Shown here piece after piece: positions 55,375 through 63,098 of a stretch of 64,000 nucleotides of DNA. This stretch comes from Streptomyces sp. SW4. Its GTDB lineage: Bacteria; Actinomycetota; Actinomycetes; Streptomycetales; Streptomycetaceae. Numbering within the stretch: position 1 is the stretch's first letter; each line of letters begins with the position of its first letter. The notes below the pieces were generated by a model, which saw only the letters and a program-made list of their open reading frames with translations, was not told the DNA's origin and made no database searches. The DNA lies in the NCBI GenBank assembly GCA_003248315.1, contig QKWM01000004.1, forward strand, positions 2,539,001 through 2,603,000, written 5' to 3'. Made by a program: the position numbers and the translations under genes.

Positions 55375-58275
55375 ATGGCGGATCTCGAGGCGGAACTGCG
55401 CAGGAACGTCCGGGGCGAGGTCGGATTCGACGTCACCGCACGGGCGTTGACGACGATGGACGCGTCCAACTACCGGCGGGTGCCGCTCGGGGTCGTCGCC
55501 CCGCGCGACGCCGACGACGTGGCGGCGGTGCTCGCGGTGTGCCGGGAGCACGGTGTGCCGGTCGTGGCACGCGGCGGCGGCACCTCCATCGCGGGGCAGG
55601 CGACCGGCACGGGCGTCGTCCTGGACTTCACCCGGCACATGAACCGGCTGCTCTCGCTGGACCCCGGCACCCGGACCGCGGTCGTGCAGCCCGGCCTGGT
55701 GCTGGACCGGCTCCAGGAGGCCGCCGCCCCGCACGGGCTGCGGTTCGGGCCCGACCCGTCCACGCACAGCCGGTGCACCCTCGGCGGGATGATCGGCAAC
55801 AACTCGTGCGGCTCCCACTCGGTGGCCTGGGGCACCACCGCGGACAGCGTGCGCGAACTGGACGTGCTCACCGCGCGCGGGCGCGCGCTGCGCCTCGGAC
55901 GGGACTGGGCCGGGGCGCCCGAGGGCTGCGGGACCTGGTGGACGGCGCGCTCGCCCGGCTGCGCACGGGATTCCCCGAGCTGCCCCGCCGGATCTCCGGC
56001 TACGCCCTGGACGCGCTGCTGCCCGAGAACGGTGCCGACGTGGCCCGCTCCTTCTGCGGCTCGGAAGGCACCCTGGGCGTGCTCACCGAGGCGGTCGTCG
56101 CCCTGGTCGAGGCGCCCCGCGCGCGGGCGCTCGCCGTGCTGGGGTACGCCGACGAGAGCGCGGCGGCCGAGGCGGCGGCGGGCCTGCTGCCCTGGGGGTC
56201 CCCCGCTCGAGCGACGCCGGGAGCGGGGGAGGCCCGCTGACGGTGGAGGGCATGGCGGCCGACCTGGTGCCCTCGCCGGACGGGCTGCCCAGGGGCGGGG
56301 CCTGGCTGTTCGTGGAGACCGGCGGGGAGACGCCCGGCGAGGCACGCGCGCGTGCGGAGGCGATCGTGCGGGCGGCGGACGTCGTCGACGCGCGGGTGGT
56401 GACGGACCCGGCCGGGCAGCGGACCCTGTGGCGGATCCGGGAGGACGCCTCCGGCACGGCGACCCGGATGCCGGACGGGTCGGAGGCGTGGCCCGGCTGG
56501 GAGGACTGCGCGGTGCCGCCGGCCCGCCTGGGCGCCTATCTGCGGGACTTCCGGGGCCTGCTGGACTCCTACGGCCTGCGGGGCACGCCGTACGGGCACT
56601 TCGGCGACGGCTGCATCCACGTCCGCATCGACTTCGATCTGCTGACCGCGCCGGGGATCGCCGTCTTCCGCCGCTTCTCGGAGGAGCTGGCGGACCTGGT
56701 CGTGGCGCACGGCGGCTCGCTGTCCGGGGAGCACGGCGACGGCCAGGCCCGCGCGGAACTGCTGCCACGGATGTACGGCGCGCAGACGGTGGAGCTGTTC
56801 GAGCGGGCCAAGGCCGTCTGGGACCCCGACGACCTGCTCAACCCCGGCATTCTGGTCCGCCCGGCCCCGCTGGACGCCAACCTCCGGTTCGCGCCCCTGC
56901 CCCGCCGCCCGGTCGACGTGGCCTTCGGCTACCCGGCCGACGGCGGCGACTTCTCGGCGGCGGTCCGCCGCTGCGTCGGCGTCGCCAAGTGCCGTACGGC
57001 CTCGGTGTCCGGGCCCGCCGTGATGTGCCCGTCGTACCGGGCCACCGGCGAGGAGGAGCACTCCACGCGCGGCCGGGCCCGGCTGCTGCACGAGATGCTC
57101 GCCGGGGAACTGGTCACCGACGGCTGGCGGTCCACGGAGGTCCGCGACGCGCTCGACCTGTGCCTGTCCTGCAAGGGGTGCCGCTCGGACTGCCCGGTCG
57201 AGGTGGACATGGCCACGTACAAGGCGGAGTTCCTGCACCACCACTACGCGGGCCGCCGCCGCCCCGCCGCCCACTACGCGCTGGGCCGGCTGCCGCGGTG
57301 GCTGCGGGCCGTGTCCCGCACCCGCACGGCGCCGCTGGTCAACGCGCTGGCCCGGCTGCGGCCCCTGGCGTGGGCGGCCCGGCGGCTGGGCGGCATCGCG
57401 CCCGAGCGGGAGATCCCGAGGTTGGCGGCCCGCACCTTCACCCGCTGGTGGGAGCGGCAGCGCGGGACGGCGGCCGAGGGCACGGGCCCCCTCGTCGTGC
57501 TGTGGCCGGACACCTTCACCGAGCACCTCTCCCCGTCCGTCGGACAGGCGGCCGTCCGCGTGCTCCGGGCGGCCGGGCTGCGGGTGGCGCTCCCGCCGAC
57601 CGTGCACCTGGCGAAGGCACCGGTGGGCGACGGCCTGTCGGTCGCCCTCGACCCCGTCTCCCTGCTGCGGGGCCGGGGCCGCGTCTGCTGCGGCCTGACG
57701 TACGTGTCCACGGGCCAGCTCGACCAGGCCCGTACGGTCATGCGCCGCACCCTCGACCTGATGGAACCGGTGCTCGACACCGACGCCCCGGTGGTGGTCC
57801 TGGAACCGAGCTGTGCCGCCGCCCTGCGCACCGATCTGCCCGAACTCCTCCACGACGACCCGCGCGCCGCCCGCCTCGCCGCGAAGGTCCTCACCTTCGC
57901 CGAAGCGCTGGAACGCCACGCCCCGACTGGGCCCCGCCCGCCCTGGACCGCCCGGTCACCGGCCAGACCCACTGCCACCAGCACGCGGTCCTCGGCGACG
58001 CCGCCGACCGCCGGCTGCGCGCCGCCGCGGGCCTCACCGGCGACCTGGCGGGCGGCTGCTGCGGCCTCGCCGGCAACTTCGGCTTCGAGAAGGGCCACTA
58101 CGAGGTCTCGGTCGCCTGCGCCGAGGACCAGCTCCTCCCGGCCGTCCGCGAGGCCCCGCCCGGGTCGGTCGTCCTGGCGGACGGCTACTCCTGCCGGACG
58201 CAGCTGGAACAACTGGCCGGGGTACGGGGACGCCACCTGGCGGAGGTACTGGCGGAGGCGCTGGACGAGGGGTGA
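55375..58275 (+). CDS. FAD-linked oxidase / Fe-S dehydrogenase fusion (D-2-hydroxyacid dehydrogenase type, three frame breaks)
   Basis: A 967-residue protein after repair. The N-terminal part is a VAO/GlcD FAD domain: VPVVARGGGTSIAGQATG, DPSTHSRCTLGGMIGNNSCG, FGDGCIHVRIDF, SGEHGDGQARAEL. The C-terminal part is GlcF-like: CLSCKGCRSDCPVEVDMATYKAEF and VCPSYRAT ligands for 4Fe-4S clusters, then two CCG-type boxes (RVCCGLTYVSTGQ, GGCCGLAGNFGFEKGHYE). Such fusions oxidise D-lactate, D-2-hydroxyglutarate or glycolate and pass electrons to quinone at the membrane. Start ATG 55375. Breaks near 55925, 56215 and 57925; the second lies beside an inserted palindrome. Confidence 0.9.
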   Translation: MADLEAELRRNVRGEVGFDVTARALTTMDASNYRRVPLGVVAPRDADDVAAVLAVCREHGVPVVARGGGTSIAGQATGTGVVLDFTRHMNRLLSLDPGTRTAVVQPGLVLDRLQEAAAPHGLRFGPDPSTHSRCTLGGMIGNNSCGSHSVAWGTTADSVRELDVLTARGRALRLGRDWAGAPEGCGTWWTARSPGCARDSPSCPAGSPATPWTRCCPRTVPTWPAPSAARKAPWACSPRRSSPWSRRPARGRSPCWGTPTRARRPRRRRACCPGGPPLERRRERGRPADGGGHGGRPGALAGRAAQGRGLAVRGDRRGDARRGTRACGGDRAGGGRRRRAGGDGPGRAADPVADPGGRLRHGDPDAGRVGGVARLGGLRGAAGPPGRLSAGLPGPAGLLRPAGHAVRALRRRLHPRPHRLRSADRAGDRRLPPLLGGAGGPGRGARRLAVRGARRRPGPRGTAATDVRRADGGAVRAGQGRLGPRRPAQPRHSGPPGPAGRQPPVRAPAPPPGRRGLRLPGRRRRLLGGGPPLRRRRQVPYGLGVRARRDVPVVPGHRRGGALHARPGPAAARDARRGTGHRRLAVHGGPRRARPVPVLQGVPLGLPGRGGHGHVQGGVPAPPLRGPPPPRRPLRAGPAAAVAAGRVPHPHGAAGQRAGPAAAPGVGGPAAGRHRARAGDPEVGGPHLHPLVGAAARDGGRGHGPPRRAVAGHLHRAPLPVRRTGGRPRAPGGRAAGGAPADRAPGEGTGGRRPVGRPRPRLPAAGPGPRLLRPDVRVHGPARPGPYGHAPHPRPDGTGARHRRPGGGPGTELCRRPAHRSARTPPRRPARRPPRREGPHLRRSAGTPRPDWAPPALDRPVTGQTHCHQHAVLGDAADRRLRAAAGLTGDLAGGCCGLAGNFGFEKGHYEVSVACAEDQLLPAVREAPPGSVVLADGYSCRTQLEQLAGVRGRHLAEVLAEALDEG
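56194..56231. repeat. Palindromic element inside the FAD/Fe-S dehydrogenase gene
   Basis: CCCCCGCTC (56200-56208) and GAGCGGGGG (56221-56229) pair across GAGCGACGCCGG. The type GGGGGTCCCCCGCTCGAGCG recurs, from memory, in many Streptomyces genomes. It interrupts a poorly conserved loop between GLLPWG and the following PLTVEG. Confidence 0.7.
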
Positions 58276-58285
58276 CCGGGCGCGG

Positions 58286-58570
58286 TCAGTTCAGCCGGTG
58301 CAGTCTCCGTCCCCGGCTCTCGGCCACCCGCAGCGCGTCGGCGAGGGCGTCGGCCAGGCACTCGGCGAGGTAGCGGAGTTCGCCTTGAGGAGCGCCCGGG
58401 AGCAGACCGCGGGCGTGGGCGAGGAGTTCGGCGCCCATGGTCAGTTGCGTGGCCTCGGTGGTGTCGGCGAGCCGGGAGACGGGGCCGCCGGCGTCGTCGG
58501 TGATCAGGTAGCAGGGCTTGCCCTCCGGGCCGGACCAGGGCAGCAGACGCGGTTCGCGCGGCGCGCTCAT
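58286..58570 (-). CDS. Small conserved Streptomyces protein (94 residues)
   Basis: ATG 58570 gives MSAPREPRLLPWSGPEGKPCYLITDDAGGPVSRLADTTEATQL, then TMGAELLAHARGLLPGAPQGELRYLAECLADALADALRVAESRG. From memory, very similar small proteins occur as a pair with the next gene near GntR regulators in Streptomyces; their function is unknown. The ATG overlaps the stop of the upstream gene (ATGA). It ends 10 bases from the FAD/Fe-S dehydrogenase stop. Confidence 0.75.
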   Translation of the reverse strand: MSAPREPRLLPWSGPEGKPCYLITDDAGGPVSRLADTTEATQLTMGAELLAHARGLLPGAPQGELRYLAECLADALADALRVAESRGRRLHRLN

Positions 58571-58815
58571 GCCGCCTCCCCCCACGCGCGGGCGGGCAGG
58601 CGTCGAGGTACGGGCGCACGGCCACCGTCGCGGCGCCGTCCAGGACGGTCGGCAGGCCGTAGGGGCTGCGGTGCGGCGGGAGCGGGGGACGCCGGCCGAT
58701 GGCGGAAGGGGAGGCGCGGGGCGGTGGTCCGGGCGCGGACCGGTGCGACGGTGCGCGCCCCGGGGGCCACCAAGACGCCCACCCACGCCGTGACGCGGCG
58801 GATAAGGTCGGTCAT
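58567..58815 (-). CDS. Small unknown protein paired with the 94-residue gene (two or three frame breaks)
   Basis: ATG 58815 starts MTDLIRRVTAWVGVLVAPGARTVAPVRARTTAP. After about two lost bases in the C-rich run near 58685-58690 the sequence would read PHRSPYGLPTVLDGAATVAVRPYLDA, a segment I recall from this Streptomyces protein family; a further base would restore the TGA at 58567. The family has no known role. It is the first gene of the pair and diverges from the GntR gene, which may regulate it. Confidence 0.6.
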   Translation of the reverse strand: MTDLIRRVTAWVGVLVAPGARTVAPVRARTTAPRLPFRHRPASPAPAAPQPLRPADRPGRRRDGGRAPVPRRLPARAWGEAA

Positions 58816-58889
58816 GTCATCGGTTCCGTTCTACCTGCGGTTGGTGACCACGCCCCGGACGGCTGCCACCGTCGCGGGGGTCTGATGTA

Positions 58890-58969
58890 TGCAGAGTACT
58901 CCAGGCATGCTAGGCATGCTAGGGATCCCAGGTATCGCGCATAGCGCTAGGCGTGCTCATGCTGATGCG
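58890..58969. promoter_or_regulatory. Direct-repeat operator region between the small gene pair and gntR
   Basis: GGCATGCTA occurs twice in tandem (58904-58912 and 58913-58921), followed by GGGATCCCA, GAGTACTC (58893-58900) just upstream, and AGCGCTAGGC and GTGCTCATGC downstream. The cluster of short palindromes and repeats, less G/C-rich than its surroundings, looks like the operator/promoter of both directions, bound by the adjacent GntR protein (inference). Confidence 0.6.
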
Positions 58970-59221
58970 GTGATCGAGTTCGCTCCCGACATCCCTCGCT
59001 GGCGCCAGGTCGCGGACGTGGTACGCGGCCGTATAGCCGACGGCACCTATCCGCCGCGGACGCGCGTCCCTTCCGTCGTGCAGCTCACCGCGGAGTTCGG
59101 CATCGCCAACGCGACGGCGCACAAGGTCCTTCGGGCGCTGCGCGAGGAAGGGCTGACGTACACGGAGCCCGGCCTCGGCTCCTTCGTCGCGCGGAAGCCG
59201 GACGAGGCGCCGTCCTCCTGA
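58970..59221 (+). CDS. GntR-family transcriptional regulator, short form
   Basis: An 83-residue protein that is almost only the GntR winged helix: VIEFAPDIPRWRQVADVVRGRIADGTYPPRTRVPSVVQLTAEFGIANATAHKVLRALREEGLTYTEPGLGSFVARK. No ligand domain follows. GTG 58970 is chosen because the domain begins there; an in-frame ATG at 58889 would read through the operator repeats. It should bind DNA as a dimer and regulate the divergent small pair and itself. Confidence 0.85.
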   Translation: MIEFAPDIPRWRQVADVVRGRIADGTYPPRTRVPSVVQLTAEFGIANATAHKVLRALREEGLTYTEPGLGSFVARKPDEAPSS

Positions 59222-59237
59222 CGGCGCCGGTGGCCGG

Positions 59238-59690
59238 CTACGGGACGGTCTCGCCGCGGACCAGCGGGTGGCAGACCGGCTGGACGTCCTCGGGCAGGTC
59301 GTCCGGGCGGCACCAGCGGGCCTCCAGGATCTCGAACGGGTCGAGGCGCAGCTCGCCCCCGGTCAAACGGGCCTCGTAGGCCACTTCGAGGCGGGTGCGC
59401 AGGCCGCTGTTCAGCATGATCAGCCGGCCCGCCTCGACGTCGAGGCCCGTCTCCTCTCTGACCTCGCGCACCAGGGTGCGGCGGAAGTCCTCGCCCCGGC
59501 GCGCGAAGCCGCTCGGCAGGCCCCACTGGCGGCCCGGCGGCCACATGCGGTGCCTGAGCAGCAGCACCCGTCCCTCGTCGTCGCGCACGACGCCGGTCAC
59601 CCCGACCACGAACTTGGCGTTCAGCAGCCATACGACGCGGCTCTGCACCGGGCGCAGCAGGCGCCAGACGCGGGCGGCGAGTCGTCTCAC
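59238..59690 (-). CDS. Nudix hydrolase
   Basis: A 150-residue protein with a Nudix box GFARRGEDFRRTLVREVREETGL near residue 75 (REVREETG core) after WGLPSGF. GTG 59690 has GGAGG 5 bases upstream and begins VRRLAARVWRLLRPVQSRVVWLLN; an in-frame ATG at 59876 lacks support. An N-terminal amphipathic helix could touch the membrane. The hydrolysed nucleoside-diphosphate substrate is unknown. It is convergent with the GntR gene. Confidence 0.88.
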   Translation of the reverse strand: MRRLAARVWRLLRPVQSRVVWLLNAKFVVGVTGVVRDDEGRVLLLRHRMWPPGRQWGLPSGFARRGEDFRRTLVREVREETGLDVEAGRLIMLNSGLRTRLEVAYEARLTGGELRLDPFEILEARWCRPDDLPEDVQPVCHPLVRGETVP

Positions 59691-59941
59691 GGAACCTCCG
59701 GGGGTGCGGGGGCTGTCCAGTGCGGGGTGGGGGCCGGCGGGCCCGGCCCTGCGGACCGTACCGCGCTGCCGGGGGAGCGGTCCGTGCGGCCCCCGTCCAC
59801 CCGCGGATTGCCGTTGACAGCCGCACACCCGCCCCCTGACAGTTGCGTAGAGGGCTACACGCCTGACCCAGTCCATTACTCTGGACCGTGGCGTACATCA
59901 GCATGAACGATCCCGATCCGTAGACCGTCCCGGAGCCTCAC

Positions 59942-60957
59942 GTGAGCACCCCCAGCGCCGCCCCCGGCACCCCGACCCCGGCAGCCGCCGCCACCCCCAC
60001 GCCGGCGCCGTCCACCGGTCGCGCACCCGCCCCGGGCCGCTGGGGCTCGCTGGGCCCGGTCGGCCTGGTCCTCGCCGGGGGCCTGTCCGTGCAGTTCGGC
60101 GCCGCGCTCGCGGTGAGCCTGATGCCCGCGCCGGGGCGCTCGGCATCGTGACGCTGCGGCTGGTCGTGGCCGCCGTCGTCCTGCTGCTGATCTGCCGCCC
60201 GAGGATGCGCGGCCACTCCCGCGCCGACTGGGGCACGGTGGTCGTCTTCGGCATCACCATGGCCGGCATGAACGGCCTCTTCTACCAGGCCGTCGACCGG
60301 ATCCCGCTCGGTCCCGCCGTCACCCTGGAGGTGCTCGGCCCGCTCGCGCTGTCCGTGCTGGCCTCCCGGCGGCTGATCAACCTGCTGTGGGCCGCCCTCG
60401 CCCTCGCCGGCGTCTTCCTCCTCGGCGGCGGCGGGTTCGACAGCCTCGACCCGGTCGGCGCCGCCTTCGCCCTGGGGGCCGGCGCGATGTGGGCGGCGTA
60501 CATCGTCTTCAGCGCCCGTACCGGCCGCCGCTTCCCGCAGGCCGACGGGCTGGCGCTGGCCATGGCGGTCGGGGCGCTGCTGTTCCTGCCGCTGGGCATC
60601 GCGGAGGCCGGTACGAAACTGATCGATCCGGTGACGCTGGCGCTGGGCGCGGCGGTGGCCGTGCTCTCCTCCGTCCTGCCCTACACGCTCGAACTGCTCG
60701 CCCTGCGCCGCCTGCCCGCCTCGACGTTCGCCATCCTGATGAGCCTGGAGCCGGCGATCGCGGCCACGGCGGGCTTCCTCATCCTGGACCAGGCCCTGAG
60801 CACCGCCGAGGCCGCCGCCATCGCCCTCGTCGTCGCCGCCAGCATGGGCGCGGTGCGCACCCAGACCCGGCGGCGCCGGACGCCGGAGCCGACGGGCCGG
60901 CCGGAGGAGACGGGCAGTCCGGCGCAGGCGGGCCGGCCGGCGGCGGACACCCCCTAG
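59942..60957 (+). CDS. EamA/DMT-family transporter (one frame break)
   Basis: GTG 59942 begins STPSAAPGTPTPAAAAT, a Pro/Ala-rich leader, and the first helix LGPVGLVLAGGLSVQFGAALA. After a break near 60130 it continues LGIVTLRLVVAAVVLLLICRPRMRG and eight or more helices (TMAGMNGLFYQAVDRIPLGPAVTLEVLGPL, AIAATAGFLILDQALSTAEAAAI), the RhaT/EamA pattern with two repeats. Repaired length 338 residues. Probably a metabolite or amino acid exporter; substrate unknown. It ends by overlapping the convergent serine hydrolase by 4 bases. Confidence 0.85.
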
Positions 60958-62117
60958 TCGGCGAAGGCGGGCAGCGCGAAGCGGGCGACGAGCGAGAAGC
61001 CGTCCTCGCGGGCGCTCCTGGCGTTCACCGAGTACACCACCGTCCGGGACAGGTCCCGGGTCGCGGCCAGCACCGTGTGGTAGCCGGGCCGGGAGCCCGT
61101 CTTGCCCCAGATCACCTTGCCGCCGACCTCGTGCCGCTGCCAGGCCATGCCGTACGTCGCCCCCTCCACGTCGGGCACGGTGAGCATCTCGTCCACGAGC
61201 CGCTCCGGGAACAGCCGGCCGGAGAACACCGCCACCAGAAACCGCTCCAGATCGGCGGTGGTGGAGATGAGGTTCCCGGCCGCCCAGCGGTCGGACATGT
61301 TCCACTCGGTGACGTCGGTGATCCGCCCGCCGATGTCCGCGTACGCCCGGTTGTGCGGGCCGTGGACACGCGGGTCGGGCCCGACGGGGAAGCCGCTGTG
61401 CCGCATGCCGAGGGGACGGAAGATCCGCACGTCGGCCTGGTGCTCGTAGCTGTCCCGCGTCACCTTCTCGACGAGCAGGCCGAGCACCGTGTAGTCGATG
61501 TTCTGGTACACCTGTCGCTCCCCCGGCGCGAACGCCGGCCCCTTGGCGACGGCCGTCGCGACGACCCGCTCCGGGGTGAGCGTGCGGAACCGGTTGGCGT
61601 ACAGCTCCTCCGTGGTCGAGCCGAGGGAGGCGCCGGCCCGCAGCCCGCTGGTGTACGTCAGCAGATGACGCACCGTCGGCGGCTCGGTGAAGGAGGCCGG
61701 CAGCAGGCCGGGCAGATAGCGGGTGACCGGCGCGTCCAGGTCGACCCGGCCCTCCGCGACGAGCTGGAGCACGAGCGCGGCGGTGACCGTCTTGGTCGTC
61801 GAACCGGCCCGGAACCGCGCGTTCTCGAGCGCCGGCGCGTGCGTCCGCAGGCTGCGCACCCCGGCGGTGCCCCGCCAGCGGTCCTCGCCGCCGACCCGGA
61901 CGAGCGCCGCCGACACGTCCCCGTCGGGGACGTCGGCCAGCTCCTTCTCCAGGGCCCGGACCCCGGGGCCCGCCTCACCCGGCGGCGGCGCGGCGGTCGC
62001 CGCGACGGGCACCGGGGCACCGGGTCCGGCGGTCGCGGCCGTGGCGAGGGGGCCGACGGCCAGCGAGGCCAGCAGCGCGGCGGCGACGGCGGTGCGGGCA
62101 TGGGCGCGGGTGTTCAT
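60954..62117 (-). CDS. Secreted serine hydrolase, beta-lactamase class C / D-Ala-D-Ala carboxypeptidase type
   Basis: A 387-residue protein: signal peptide MNTRAHARTAVAAALLASLAVGPLATAATA, catalytic SxxK in FRAGSTTKTVTAALVLQL near 103, TSGLRAGASLG, a VYQNIDYTVLG (YxN-like) block near 195 and GKTGSRPGYHTV near 350 (KTG box). These are the marks of penicillin-recognising serine hydrolases. It may trim peptidoglycan outside the cell or be an esterase. ATG 62117 gives the signal. The frame is intact; long upstream in-frame starts are not credible. It diverges from the TetR gene. Confidence 0.9.
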   Translation of the reverse strand: MNTRAHARTAVAAALLASLAVGPLATAATAGPGAPVPVAATAAPPPGEAGPGVRALEKELADVPDGDVSAALVRVGGEDRWRGTAGVRSLRTHAPALENARFRAGSTTKTVTAALVLQLVAEGRVDLDAPVTRYLPGLLPASFTEPPTVRHLLTYTSGLRAGASLGSTTEELYANRFRTLTPERVVATAVAKGPAFAPGERQVYQNIDYTVLGLLVEKVTRDSYEHQADVRIFRPLGMRHSGFPVGPDPRVHGPHNRAYADIGGRITDVTEWNMSDRWAAGNLISTTADLERFLVAVFSGRLFPERLVDEMLTVPDVEGATYGMAWQRHEVGGKVIWGKTGSRPGYHTVLAATRDLSRTVVYSVNARSAREDGFSLVARFALPAFAD

Positions 62118-62277
62118 GGAAACGGGCTCCTGCTTCGGCGAGGGGAGCGTGCTTCGGACGGTCCCCATCCTGGTGATCACGCCCGCCGCCGGGATCCTGC
62201 CCGGTGAGGAGGCCGCCCCCACTCCGGGCCCCCGCACGTCGGGTCGGCCCTTAGAGGTCGCCTGCGGCGATGGAGGG

Positions 62278-62294
62278 GTGCGCGCGTCGCGCAC
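62278..62294. promoter_or_regulatory. 17-bp palindrome upstream of the tetR operator
   Basis: GTGCGCG-CGT-CGCGCAC is a perfect inverted repeat 5 bases before the TATTG-N12-CAATA operator. It may be a second regulator site or the -35 region of tetR. Confidence 0.4.
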
Positions 62295-62298
62295 CGCG

Positions 62299-62320
62299 TA
62301 TTGCAACGATCGATCCAATA
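62299..62320. promoter_or_regulatory. TetR operator upstream of tetR (TATTG-N12-CAATA)
   Basis: TATTG (62299-62303) and CAATA (62316-62320) are inverted arms around 12 bases with a central CGATCG; 18 of 22 positions are symmetric. It lies 17 bases before the tetR ATG, an autoregulatory position. The same arm spacing recurs at 63011. Confidence 0.7.
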
Positions 62321-62336
62321 CGGCTAGGCTGGCCGC

Positions 62337-62933
62337 ATGGCCCGACCGCGGATGTTCGACGAGGAGCGGGCCCTGGACGCGGCGATGCGCACGTTCTGGG
62401 AGAAGGGTTACGAGGCCACTTCCACCCAGGACCTGTGCGAGGCCACCGGACTGGGGCGCAGCAGCATCTACAACACGTTCAAGAGCAAGCGCGACCTGTT
62501 CGAGCGTGCGCTGGCCCACTACATCGACACCATGACCACCGCCCAGCTGGCCGTCCTGGAGGACTCTCGGCGCCGTGCCGCCGATCGCATCCGTGCCCTG
62601 TTCGCCATGGTCGTCGACGGCGAGACCGAGCACCGGGTCGGCGGTCGCAGCCTGGGCTGCCTGACCGTGAACACCACGGTCGAGCTGGCCGCCCGGGACG
62701 GCCGGGCGGCGGGAATGCTGGAGCGGGACACGGCCCGCAGGCTGACGGCGCTCCGCGCGGTGATCGAGGAGGGCCGCCGGGACGGCAGTATCACCTCCCG
62801 GCGGGACGCCGAAGCGCTGGCCCGCTTCGTCAACGCGGCGATCGGCGGCATGCGCATCTCCAGCCAGGGCGGCGCTGACCGGACCACGCTGGAGTCGATC
62901 GCGGATGTCGCCCTCGACGCACTGACCCACTGA
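62337..62933 (+). CDS. TetR/AcrR-family regulator of the adjacent MFS gene
   Basis: A 198-residue protein with the TetR helix-turn-helix ARPRMFDEERALDAAMRTFWEKGYEATSTQDLCEATGLGRSSIYNTFKSKRDLFERAL at residues 2-60 and a helical ligand domain resembling TetR_C_16/YcdC type (GGRSLGCLTVNTTVELAARD). The frame is intact. ATG 62337 immediately follows the operator. The MFS gene lies 165 bases downstream, with its own copy of the operator, so derepression by an effector should raise both. Confidence 0.9.
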   Translation: MARPRMFDEERALDAAMRTFWEKGYEATSTQDLCEATGLGRSSIYNTFKSKRDLFERALAHYIDTMTTAQLAVLEDSRRRAADRIRALFAMVVDGETEHRVGGRSLGCLTVNTTVELAARDGRAAGMLERDTARRLTALRAVIEEGRRDGSITSRRDAEALARFVNAAIGGMRISSQGGADRTTLESIADVALDALTH

Positions 62934-62985
62934 TCCGCCGACCCGCTGACTCGCTGATCCACTGACCCGCTGATCCACTGACCCC
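62923..62985. repeat. 8-bp tandem repeat covering the tetR stop codon
   Basis: Units of TGAYCCRC (for example TGACCCAC, TGATCCGC, TGACTCGC) repeat about eight times at exact 8-bp steps from 62923. The array begins inside the last codons of tetR (ALTH) and carries a TGA every 8 bases, so stops occur in all three frames. Confidence 0.85.
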
Positions 62986-63010
62986 GCTCCGGGGTCGCCC
63001 GCCCGTACCC

Positions 63011-63038
63011 GAGTTTTGTACTGGACAATCCAAAACTC
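63011..63038. promoter_or_regulatory. Second TetR operator upstream of the MFS gene (GAGTTTTG-N12-CAAAACTC)
   Basis: GAGTTTTG (63011-63018) and CAAAACTC (63031-63038) are perfect 8-bp inverted arms. The inner part TTTTG-N12-CAAAA has the same arms (one base different) and the same spacer length as the operator at 62299. It lies 61 bases before the MFS start. TTTTGTACT could overlap a -10. Confidence 0.75.
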
Positions 63039-63098
63039 TTCGTCATCACGCCCTCCGGCCCCGCGCCGGCCGGCGTCGACCCTCAAGGAGACCGAACC

